A stretch of 5,043 nt of DNA from assembly GCA_018896985.1 (NCBI GenBank), contig JAHILQ010000113.1, positions 1-5,043 of the forward strand. Reading direction: 5' to 3'. Position 1 is the stretch's first letter. Every line of letters starts with the position of its first letter. This document shows, piece by piece, positions 1-4,951 of this stretch. This DNA comes from Nitrospinota bacterium (lineage in GTDB: Bacteria; Nitrospirota; Thermodesulfovibrionia; Thermodesulfovibrionales; UBA1546). A model generated the notes under the pieces. The model did no database searches. It was not told the DNA's origin and saw nothing but the letters and a program-made list of their open reading frames with translations. Position numbers and translations under genes: made by a program.

Positions 1-671
1 AGCACCTCTGCAATTACATCGTCAAGATTGAGCTTCTTTGATACAGCCTCCGCTGTAGTGCGGTTATCTCCTGTAAGCATAAGAACCCTGATTCCTTCCT
101 TCTGGAGAAAATCTATAGCCTCCGGCGTTGTTTCCTTTATAGGGTCAGCAACTCCTAAAAGTCCGGCTGCCTTACCGTCCACTGCAATAAACATTACTGT
201 CTGCCCTTCTCTCCGCATTGACTCGGCATTCAGGGACAGTTCGGCAGTGTCAATCCCGAGGTCATCAAAAAGTTTGAGGTTGCCAAGCGCTACCTTATGT
301 CCTTCAATCATGCCTGCAACCCCTTTCCCTGTTACAGATTCAAATTCTTCAACATCAGTAAGGCTTATACCTCTTTCTTCTGCCCCTTTTACGATTGCAG
401 ATGCAAGGGGATGTTCGCTTCCGCGCTCAATGCTTGCAGCAAAATGAAGTATTGTTTTTCCGTCAAATCCATCTGCCGGGATTACATCTATGAGTTTAGG
501 TTTGCCTACGGTAAGTGTTCCTGTCTTATCCACTACAAGCGTGTCAATTTTCCTCATCACCTCAATCGCCTCTGCATTTTTGAAAAGCACGCCTGCCATT
601 GCACCTTTCCCCATTGCTACCATTATGGACATAGGTGTTGCAAGACCAAGGGCGCATGGACAGGCTATAAT
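1..671 (-). CDS. copA: Continuation of the P1B ATPase in the -1 frame (catalytic half, runs off the left edge)
   Basis: Reading the minus strand from 671 gives IIACPCALGLATPMS and then an uninterrupted 223 codons to the window edge. The Cu-ATPase signature CPC in the sixth core helix comes first. The phosphorylation motif DKTGT is at 516-530 (Asp codon 528-530). The HP motif in SEHPLASA follows (HP codons at 408-413), with GKGVAG in the nucleotide-binding domain and MLTGDN in the P-domain near 61-85. The GDGVNDAP hinge and the last two membrane helices should lie outside the window. This is clearly the same gene as 671-2008, separated by a net -1 frame change (one base missing or two extra in the run at 672-676). 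No separate ribosome-binding site or credible start was seen, so it would not be made alone unless by reinitiation. If the break is a sequencing error, the full protein would be of normal length. Confidence 0.9.
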   Translation of the reverse strand, partial: MIACPCALGLATPMSIMVAMGKGAMAGVLFKNAEAIEVMRKIDTLVVDKTGTLTVGKPKLIDVIPADGFDGKTILHFAASIERGSEHPLASAIVKGAEERGISLTDVEEFESVTGKGVAGMIEGHKVALGNLKLFDDLGIDTAELSLNAESMRREGQTVMFIAVDGKAAGLLGVADPIKETTPEAIDFLQKEGIRVLMLTGDNRTTAEAVSKKLNLDDVIAEV

Positions 672-679
672 TAAAAGAC
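669..679 (-). other. Frame break in the P1B ATPase gene
   Basis: On the minus strand the codons are GTC TTT TAA, ending the first frame, while ATT ATA GCC TGT CCA TGC (IIACPC) follows in the -1 frame. Five bases, TTTTA (672-676), lie between the Val codon and the ATT codon. The family usually has a single residue there (NAVAV-L-IIACPC). Two extra bases in the T run would therefore restore the family spacing exactly when removed; one missing base would give one additional residue. The context is a short homopolymer, a common site of indel errors. No standard X-XXY-YYZ slippery heptamer in the right phase is visible, so programmed -1 frameshifting is less likely. Confidence 0.85.
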
Positions 680-2008
680 TGCCACTGCGTTGATGATTGC
701 GTGTGCCATTCTGGGCTCAGGCCCTATCCATGCCCATACAACGAAGGTAAGAACTGCGACTGCTATAACAATCTGAACAAAATAAACTGCAACAATATCT
801 GCGAGTTTCTGAATGGGCGCACGGCTTCTCTGCGCCTCTGCAACCATATTAACAATCTGTGAAAGCAGGGTATCAGCGCCAACCTTTTCAGCCTTCATTA
901 TAAGCATGCCGGTTCCGTTAACAGTTGCGCCGATTACACGATCTCCATTTTGTTTCTGCACAGGGATCGGCTCCCCTGTAACCATTGATTCGTCAACCGA
1001 GCTTGTTCCTTCAATTACAACGCCGTCAACAGGTATCTTTTCGCCGGGCCGCACCCTGAGAATATCATCTATCTTTACATGCTCAAGGGAGACGTCTTCT
1101 TCTATTCCATTTTTTATGCGTCGGGCTGTTTTGGGTGCAAGACCCAGAAGCGCCTTAATCGCTGCCCCTGTTTTACTGCGCGCCTTTAATTCAAGCGCCT
1201 GACCGAGTAGCACAAGTATCACAATAACTGCCGCAGCCTCAAAATAGACTCCCACTTCGCCCCCCTCTTTTCTGAAGGAGACAGGGAATATGCCGGGCAG
1301 AAGCACCGCAACAACGCTGTATATGTAAGCTACTCCAACGCCAAGCCCTATTAATGTAAACATGTTAAGGTTTCTATTTATGATTGATTGCCAGCCTCGA
1401 ACGAAAAACGGCCATCCTCCCCATAGCACAACAGGCGTAGCAAGTAAGAGTTCAAGTAAATTTAATAAAGTCGGAGGAAGGATGCCCTCTATATTTATCA
1501 CGGGAATCATTCCCCTCATGGCAATTATAATAAGCGGGATAGTAAGAATGAGTCCTGCCTTAAACCGCCTTCTCATATCCACTAACTCGGGGTTCTCCTC
1601 TTCCACCGGCAGAACAGTCCTCGGTTCAAGGGCCATCCCGCAGATCGGACAGCTTCCTGCCGCATCACTCACAACCTCAGGATGCATCGGGCATGTCCAC
1701 TCAGTCCTTGCTATTGCTATCGTTGGGACAAGAGGCTCAAGAGCCATCCCGCACTTCGGGCAAGCTCCGGGTTTATCCTGAACAACCTCGGGGTCCATCG
1801 GGCATGTATATTTTGTTCCTTTCGGAGAGGGGATGGATGCTTGTACAGCTTCCTTTGCTCTTTCTCCTATATATGCTTCAGGATCTTTGTCAAATTTCCC
1901 CTTGCAGTGAGTTGAACAGAAATAGTATTTCTTCCCTTTATATTCCGATACGCCCGCAGCGTTCACATCTTCAATTGTCATGTTGCAGACAGGGTCAATT
2001 ACTTTCAT
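671..2008 (-). CDS. copA: Copper-type P1B heavy-metal ATPase, N-terminal 445 residues up to a frame break
   Basis: This is the front part of a membrane pump that exports Cu+ (or a related metal) with ATP. Residues 1-48 form a YHS domain (DPVCNM, then YYFCSTHC). Two HMBD modules follow at about 67-92 and 104-129, each with a TCPM-D/H-PEV start and a CPxCGMALEP end. Hydrophobic segments lie near 152-168, 181-203, 214-241, 252-272 and 405-428. The actuator-domain motif TGEPIPV is at 344-350. No GMxCxxC HMA domain is present. The frame hits TAA directly after NAVAVF, where the family continues LIIACPCALG; that sequence is present one frame away (entry 1-671). The start is well supported: GGAGG on the minus strand (2014-2018) lies 5 bases before ATG. 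The gene follows a Met-rich small ORF in the same direction. Cu specificity is inferred from CPC and the NAVAV region. Whether the gene is truly broken is open. Confidence 0.9.
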   Translation of the reverse strand: MKVIDPVCNMTIEDVNAAGVSEYKGKKYYFCSTHCKGKFDKDPEAYIGERAKEAVQASIPSPKGTKYTCPMDPEVVQDKPGACPKCGMALEPLVPTIAIARTEWTCPMHPEVVSDAAGSCPICGMALEPRTVLPVEEENPELVDMRRRFKAGLILTIPLIIIAMRGMIPVINIEGILPPTLLNLLELLLATPVVLWGGWPFFVRGWQSIINRNLNMFTLIGLGVGVAYIYSVVAVLLPGIFPVSFRKEGGEVGVYFEAAAVIVILVLLGQALELKARSKTGAAIKALLGLAPKTARRIKNGIEEDVSLEHVKIDDILRVRPGEKIPVDGVVIEGTSSVDESMVTGEPIPVQKQNGDRVIGATVNGTGMLIMKAEKVGADTLLSQIVNMVAEAQRSRAPIQKLADIVAVYFVQIVIAVAVLTFVVWAWIGPEPRMAHAIINAVAVF

Positions 2009-2035
2009 TCATTCCTCCATAAAGCCTGATATCTA

Positions 2036-2212
2036 TTAATGCTTGTGCTGTTGAAGTTCTGATTTTGGAGGTTCATTTTTTTGAGGAGCGTCTTTCTGCT
2101 CTTCCTTATTTGTCTCCGGCGGCATAGGCATCATCATTCCGCATTTCATCTTGCCTTTCATTTCCTGCATCATCGGCATCTGCTGTCCTTCGCCCATCTT
2201 CTGCTTCATCAT
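2036..2212 (-). CDS. Small methionine-rich protein, 58 residues, upstream of the copper ATPase
   Basis: I do not recognise this protein. The minus strand encodes 58 residues from ATG 2212-2210 to TAA 2038-2036. Twelve are Met, all in the first 30 residues, including MPMMQEM and a CGMMMPMP stretch with the only Cys (residue 24). The C-terminal half is polar and charged (ETNKEEQKD, KNEPPKSE) and ends in QQHKH. There is no signal peptide or membrane segment, so it should be cytoplasmic as drawn. An in-frame TGA 9 bases before the first ATG fixes the maximum length. GAGGAG lies just before the two adjacent ATG codons, a rather tight spacing, and residue 2 (2209) is an equally good start. It ends 27 bases before the ATPase start, so the two are probably co-transcribed. 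Met, Cys and His are soft Cu+ ligands; a copper-buffering or chaperone role is an inference from composition and location. Confidence 0.6.
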   Translation of the reverse strand: MMKQKMGEGQQMPMMQEMKGKMKCGMMMPMPPETNKEEQKDAPQKNEPPKSELQQHKH

Positions 2213-2383
2213 CTCCTCACTTCATGCGAGTGCTACATAATCGCATATAAATTTGAAGGAATTATGAATATTTAAATCATCTCACATCTGAACTCGTCTG
2301 GCAAGGGTGAAAACGCAGTCCGAAAATACAGTTCAAGTCATTTTTATGGCAGGCACGAAGAGAACGCTTTTTTGTACTCAACC
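2213..2383. other. Intergenic region between the adenylyltransferase and the Met-rich ORF
   Basis: These 171 bases contain the tentative promoter at 2276-2304. I see no convincing gene, no tRNA and no clear intrinsic terminator. An A-run on the minus strand (GTACAAAAAAGCG, about 2365-2378) lies just after the adenylyltransferase stop, but it has no good stem beside it. The left part near 2230-2280 is AT-rich. Confidence 0.5.
2276..2304 (-). promoter_or_regulatory. Possible sigma70-type promoter for the Met-rich/ATPase operon
   Basis: On the minus strand, TTGCCA (2299-2304, five of six to TTGACA) is followed after exactly 17 bases by GATGAT (2276-2281, four of six to TATAAT). It would place a transcript start about 55 bases before the Met-rich ORF. 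No convincing CueR or CsoR operator was recognised. The -10 match is modest, so this is tentative. Confidence 0.3.
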
Positions 2384-3190
2384 TTAGCGCATAGTACAGT
2401 ATTCAGCGTCATAATCAAGAAGTTCTGTAATTGTAGGATTTTTACCGCATACAGGACAATCAGGATTTTTAGGGACTTTAACTTTTCTGAAAGTTGTCTT
2501 TAGCGCATTATAAATCAGCAATTCATTTTTTAAAACATCCCCTTTGCCGAGTATAAGCTTCAACACCTCTGTTGCCTGAAGGCCGCCTACGACTCCTGGC
2601 AGCACTCCGAGAAGACCAATTTCCTGGACTGACGGCACAAGGCCTGCCGGAGGCATTTCTTCAAATAGACACCTGTAGCAATGACCCTCTCCGGGAATAA
2701 TCGTTGTAACCTGTCCTTCAAATCTCAGGACTGCGCCGCTGACAAGCGGCTTTCCCGCCATTACACAGGCATCGTTGACAAGATACCGCGTAGGAAAATT
2801 ATCGCTGCAGTCAATCACAATATCGTAATCTTTTATCAGATCCATAATGTTATCTTTTGAAATCCTCTGCTTAAGCGCAATAACATTCACATCAGGATTC
2901 AATGACTCAAAGGTATTTTTTGCAGATTCAACTTTAGGTTTTCCGAGTGTCTTGACACTATGAGCTATCTGCCTCTGAAGATTGCTTAACTCAACCTCAT
3001 CATTATCTATCATCGCTATTGTCCCGATGCCGGCAGCGGCAAGATAGTAGCCGACAGGGCATCCCAATCCTCCTGCTCCAATAATAAAGACCTTTGCGGC
3101 GAGCAGTTTTCTCTGTCCTTTTCCGCCAACCTCAGGAAGAATAATGTGACGGCTGTATCGCTGAAGCTGGTCTTCTGTGAATTCGCTCAT
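2384..3190 (-). CDS. MoeB/ThiF/HesA-family E1-like adenylyltransferase
   Basis: This cytoplasmic enzyme of 268 residues is expected to adenylate the C-terminal Gly-Gly of a small ubiquitin-like sulfur carrier (MoaD, ThiS or similar) for molybdopterin, thiamin or related sulfur transfer. It starts with the family signature RYSRHIILPEVG (11-22). The nucleotide-binding loop GAGGLG is at 39-43, followed by Asp62-Asp64 and the arginine-containing NLQRQ (70-74). DCSDNFPTRYLVND (127-140) is also present, with zinc cysteines in CYRC (171-174) and CPVC (245-248). NPTITELLDY (251-260) is the typical C-terminal tail. The length fits MoeB (about 250); there is no rhodanese domain. Unusually, PSVQEIG (186-192) has Val188 where many relatives have Cys. 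Two AAGGA boxes precede the ATG. The start overlaps the stop of the TusA-like small ORF as ATGA, implying coupling. MoeB and ThiF cannot be told apart here because no carrier gene is in view. Confidence 0.92.
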   Translation of the reverse strand: MSEFTEDQLQRYSRHIILPEVGGKGQRKLLAAKVFIIGAGGLGCPVGYYLAAAGIGTIAMIDNDEVELSNLQRQIAHSVKTLGKPKVESAKNTFESLNPDVNVIALKQRISKDNIMDLIKDYDIVIDCSDNFPTRYLVNDACVMAGKPLVSGAVLRFEGQVTTIIPGEGHCYRCLFEEMPPAGLVPSVQEIGLLGVLPGVVGGLQATEVLKLILGKGDVLKNELLIYNALKTTFRKVKVPKNPDCPVCGKNPTITELLDYDAEYCTMR

Positions 3191-3273
3191 TCCTTTTCCT
3201 TTCGTATCTGTAATATCCAGTCAGTATCGTTAATCTTTTCAACCTTCAAAACCTTCTGCCCGTGGTCTTCCAT
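3187..3273 (-). CDS. 28-residue ORF resembling the C-terminal end of a TusA/SirA sulfur carrier, coupled to the E1-like gene
   Basis: This minus-strand ORF reads MEDHGQKVLKVEK, then INDTDWILQIRKEKE. It begins after AGAGGA spaced 9 bases from ATG, and its stop overlaps the adenylyltransferase start (ATGA). The pattern (E-x-H-G-x-x-V-L-x-V-E, later W-x-L-x-I-R-K) matches what I know of the last third of TusA-family sulfurtransferases. The N-terminal CPxP region that carries the active Cys is missing. Immediately upstream the neighbouring frame encodes FKEDIKQW, which would be the natural preceding TusA segment. This suggests a decayed or frameshifted tusA-like gene whose end survives as a leader ORF. 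A TusA-like gene beside an E1-like enzyme makes biological sense. The family assignment comes from pattern memory and is uncertain; it may simply be a translated leader peptide. Confidence 0.4.
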   Translation of the reverse strand: MEDHGQKVLKVEKINDTDWILQIRKEKE

Positions 3274-3436
3274 TGTTTAATGTCCTCTTTGAATTTTATG
3301 TTTACAGTTTATAATATTTTTAGTTACAAAATCTACTCTAAGCATGCAAATTCAGAACTGAAGTTCCTATTCCAGACTGTATTGTATTAAATTAATTGAA
3401 TTTATCGGCATTTTTTGGTATAGTTCTATAATTTGT
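3274..3436. other. Divergent AT-rich intergenic region
   Basis: These 163 bases separate the leftward sulfur-transfer genes from rightward scpB. The region holds the scpB promoter at 3396-3424 and a dyad GAAC-TGAA-GTTC at 3355-3366. Close to the left end the minus strand still encodes FKEDIKQW (about 3270-3294), possibly remnant TusA coding sequence. I could not pick a convincing leftward promoter; TTGTAA/TGTAAA with a 17-base gap is only a weak match. Confidence 0.5.
3396..3424 (+). promoter_or_regulatory. Sigma70-type promoter driving scpB
   Basis: TTGAAT (3396-3401, four of six to TTGACA) is followed after exactly 17 bases by TATAGT (3419-3424, five of six to TATAAT). A perfect TATAAT also lies at 3427-3432 but has no good -35 box. 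From TATAGT, transcription would begin near 3430-3433, only a few bases before the scpB ATG at 3437, so the mRNA would be almost leaderless. Confidence 0.55.
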
Positions 3437-3967
3437 ATGGAAGACAGAGATAAAAAATATTTGCTTGAAGCAATTCTTTTTCTTTCAGGCGAGCCTGTAA
3501 TGTTGTCGTCTTTGAAGGATGTCACTGAGATGCAGGAGACTGAACTTAAAAAATTTATGGATGAGCTTATGACAGACTACAAAGAAAGAAACGGAGGACT
3601 CCTGATCACCGAGATAGCCAACGGCTACCAGATGATAACAAACACTGCGTATGCTCCCTTTCTGAAGAAATTCAGGGTCAAGAGCGCCTCTGCAAAACTT
3701 TCGGCATCAGCCCTTGAGACACTTGCAATAATCGCATACAGGCAGCCAATTATCAAAGCTGAGATAGAACAATTAAGAAGCGTAAATTCAGACGGAGTTG
3801 TAAAAACACTCCTTGACAGAAAACTTGTAAAGATACTCGGGAGAAAAGAAGCTCCGGGCAGGCCTCTGCTTTACGGGACTACAAAAGAGTTTCTGCAGTA
3901 TTTCGGGTTAAAAGACCTTACAGGGCTCCCCACTCTTAGAGACATTGAAAGGGAAGAGGCTGCATAA
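3437..3967 (+). CDS. scpB: Segregation and condensation protein ScpB
   Basis: ScpB is the kite subunit of the Smc-ScpA-ScpB condensin-like complex, which compacts and segregates the chromosome in the cytoplasm. The 176 residues hold two winged-helix domains, about 5-75 and 86-162. Recognisable blocks are LLEAILFLSGEPV (9-21), SALETLAIIAYRQPI (91-105), RSVNSDGVVKTLL (114-126, usually RGVNSD) and GRKEAPGRPLLYGTT (135-149), followed by EFLQYFGLKDLTGLP (151-165). Length is normal for the family. The ATG at 3437 gives the expected N-terminus, but no Shine-Dalgarno sequence precedes it and the promoter -10 box ends 12 bases upstream, so leaderless translation is likely. The usual partner scpA is not next to it; the neighbour upstream is divergent. 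TAA is followed after four bases by AGGAGG of the next ORF, suggesting an operon with the peptidoglycan hydrolase gene. Confidence 0.96.
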   Translation: MEDRDKKYLLEAILFLSGEPVMLSSLKDVTEMQETELKKFMDELMTDYKERNGGLLITEIANGYQMITNTAYAPFLKKFRVKSASAKLSASALETLAIIAYRQPIIKAEIEQLRSVNSDGVVKTLLDRKLVKILGRKEAPGRPLLYGTTKEFLQYFGLKDLTGLPTLRDIEREEAA

Positions 3968-3983
3968 TGACAGGAGGAACAAT

Positions 3984-4109
3984 ATGAAACATTCATGTCG
4001 ACAAATCGGCACAAAGGGGAATGAAAATGTCATTCCCGCTTGTCGGGAATCTTTCTTGAAGAAGGATGCCGGACAAGCCAGCATGACAAAGAGGGGGATT
4101 CTCAGATGA
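3984..4109 (+). CDS. 41-residue leader ORF reading through a palindromic repeat, overlapping the hydrolase start
   Basis: An excellent AGGAGG (3972-3977) stands 6 bases before ATG 3984. The frame runs MKHSCRQIGTKGNEN, then VIPACRESFLKKDAGQ and ASMTKRGILR. It ends in a TGA (4107-4109) that overlaps the hydrolase ATG (4106) as ATGA. The middle part is simply the translation of the 61-bp palindromic element, so a conserved protein function is unlikely. Its translation could deliver ribosomes to the hydrolase gene by coupling, and would also melt the hairpins there. Signal strength supports translation; function is unknown. Confidence 0.4.
   Translation: MKHSCRQIGTKGNENVIPACRESFLKKDAGQASMTKRGILR
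4028..4088. repeat. Short palindromic repeat element, about 61 bp
   Basis: The two arms, 4028-4052 (starting TGTCATTCCCGCTTGTC) and 4064-4088 (ending GACAAGCCAGCATGACA), are inverted copies matching at about 20 of 25 positions. The central 11 bases (TTCTT-G-AAGAA) also fold back. Similar TGTCATTCCCG-type palindromes are dispersed in many delta-proteobacterial and Nitrospirota genomes (general knowledge; copy number here cannot be seen). It lies between scpB and the hydrolase gene and overlaps the 41-codon leader ORF. It may be a small non-autonomous mobile element. Confidence 0.7.
4032..4050 (+). terminator. Stem-loop in the repeat, possible weak terminator or attenuator
   Basis: ATTCCCG and CGGGAAT form a perfect 7-bp stem around a CTTGT loop, followed by CTTTCTT. 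The U-tract is interrupted, so termination would be inefficient. A competing stem GGGAATGA/TCATTCCC (4017-4024 with 4030-4037, loop of 5) shares the ATTCCC arm and cannot form at the same time. Location between scpB and the hydrolase gene makes partial attenuation conceivable. Confidence 0.3.
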
Positions 4110-4951
4110 AAAGATTTTGCCTTGTTGCTGCAATATTATTAATTTTTTCAGCTTATGCTAATGCAGATGTGACATATACAATAAAAAAGGGCGACACCCT
4201 TTCCGGAGTCTCAAAAAAAATCAAGGTCAGCGCTAAGGAAATTCGCAGCCTTAATCATCTTAAAAAATCCTCAAAACTGAGAATAGGCCAGACCTTAATC
4301 GTCAAGAAGACAGGCCCAAAGACCTACACTGTCAGAAAAGGCGACAGCATTAACAGGATTGCAAAGAAATTCAATGTTGATGTTGAGGAGTTGAAAGACA
4401 TCAATCTGCTTGACTCCGATTCCTTAAAACCGGGACAGAAACTCCTTCTTAAAGCCAAACCTGAGATTGAAACTGCAAAAATAAACTTAGAGGAAGAGAT
4501 AAAGAATATCTCGGAATCAGAAGAAATAGCTCAGATGAATGCAAAAGAACGGCTTATATTATTCGCAAAGAAATTTATTAACATCCCTTATAAATTCGGC
4601 GGGAACAGCATTATGGGCATTGACTGTTCAGCGTATGTTCAAAAAGTTTACAACCTCATCGGAATAACCATCCCGCGTTCAGCAAGACTTCAGTTCAAGG
4701 AAGGAGAAATCGTTGACAGGGAATCTCTCTCTATTGGCGACCTTGTATTTTTCAGGACGTATGCCTCATTCCCTTCTCATGTAGGCATATATCTCGGGAA
4801 CGACCTTTTTATACATGCATCTTCAAAAGGCAAAAAAGTCAGCATAGACAGCCTTAAAACTCCATACTACTTAAAGAGGTTTATAGGCGGAAAACGCTTC
4901 ATCATAGACAATGCGGAAATAGAAATAACAAAACAGCTCCACGCAGGCTAA
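4106..4951 (+). CDS. Secreted two-LysM NlpC/P60 peptidoglycan hydrolase
   Basis: This enzyme of 281 residues is exported to the periplasm or cell surface, binds peptidoglycan and is expected to cut its peptide stems (NlpC/P60 gamma-D-glutamyl-diamino acid endopeptidase type). Residues 1-20 are a signal peptide: KR, a hydrophobic core, and an A-N-A site before Asp21; there is no lipobox. LysM 1 spans about 23-67 (YTIKKGDTLSGV to GQTLIV) and LysM 2 about 73-116 (YTVRKGDSINRIAKKF to GQKLLL). A charged linker (about 117-145) leads to the papain-like domain (about 146-265). Its catalytic triad is Cys174 in GIDCSAYV, His225 in PSHVGIYLG and His237 in FIHASS. The start at 4106 is chosen because it begins the signal peptide and has AGAGGGGG upstream. 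A longer frame from TTG 4040 would only add translated repeat sequence. It lies downstream of scpB and is probably in its operon. Confidence 0.92.
   Translation: MKRFCLVAAILLIFSAYANADVTYTIKKGDTLSGVSKKIKVSAKEIRSLNHLKKSSKLRIGQTLIVKKTGPKTYTVRKGDSINRIAKKFNVDVEELKDINLLDSDSLKPGQKLLLKAKPEIETAKINLEEEIKNISESEEIAQMNAKERLILFAKKFINIPYKFGGNSIMGIDCSAYVQKVYNLIGITIPRSARLQFKEGEIVDRESLSIGDLVFFRTYASFPSHVGIYLGNDLFIHASSKGKKVSIDSLKTPYYLKRFIGGKRFIIDNAEIEITKQLHAG

Noticed and set aside
669..690. Programmed -1 ribosomal frameshift site in the ATPase gene
   Set aside because: No X-XXY-YYZ heptamer in phase and no obvious strong downstream stem; a small indel or data error explains the break more simply.
28..693. Several plus-strand ORFs opposite the left part of the ATPase
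   Set aside because: They are shadows of the catalytic half of the ATPase, whose minus-strand frame shows CPC, DKTGT and HP motifs in order.
813..2022. Plus-strand ORFs opposite the ATPase N-terminal half
   Set aside because: Low-complexity antisense translations of a strongly recognised P1B ATPase, with no family signature of their own.
2081..2275. Plus-strand His-rich ORF (runs of RHRHHH, LLLHHLL)
   Set aside because: Its His codons (CAT) are the exact reverse complement of the ATG codons of the Met-rich ORF on the minus strand. There is no good ribosome site, and the minus-strand reading fits the operon.
2365..2378. Terminator after the adenylyltransferase gene
   Set aside because: There is an A/T run but no stable GC-rich stem next to it in the right orientation.
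2276..2500. Stop-free plus-strand stretch across 2276-2500 (SSGKGENAVRKYS region)
   Set aside because: It has no ATG start or ribosome site and runs into the antisense of the adenylyltransferase gene; no family recognised.
3265..3445. Nine-base inverted repeat (GTCTTCCAT at 3265-3273 and ATGGAAGAC at 3437-3445)
   Set aside because: Both copies are the first codons (Met-Glu-Asp) of two divergent ORFs; too short and too far apart to be meaningful without other support.
4040..4105. N-terminal extension of the hydrolase from TTG 4040
   Set aside because: The added 22 residues are translated palindromic repeat and would bury the signal peptide; ATG 4106 begins a normal one and has a GA-rich ribosome site.
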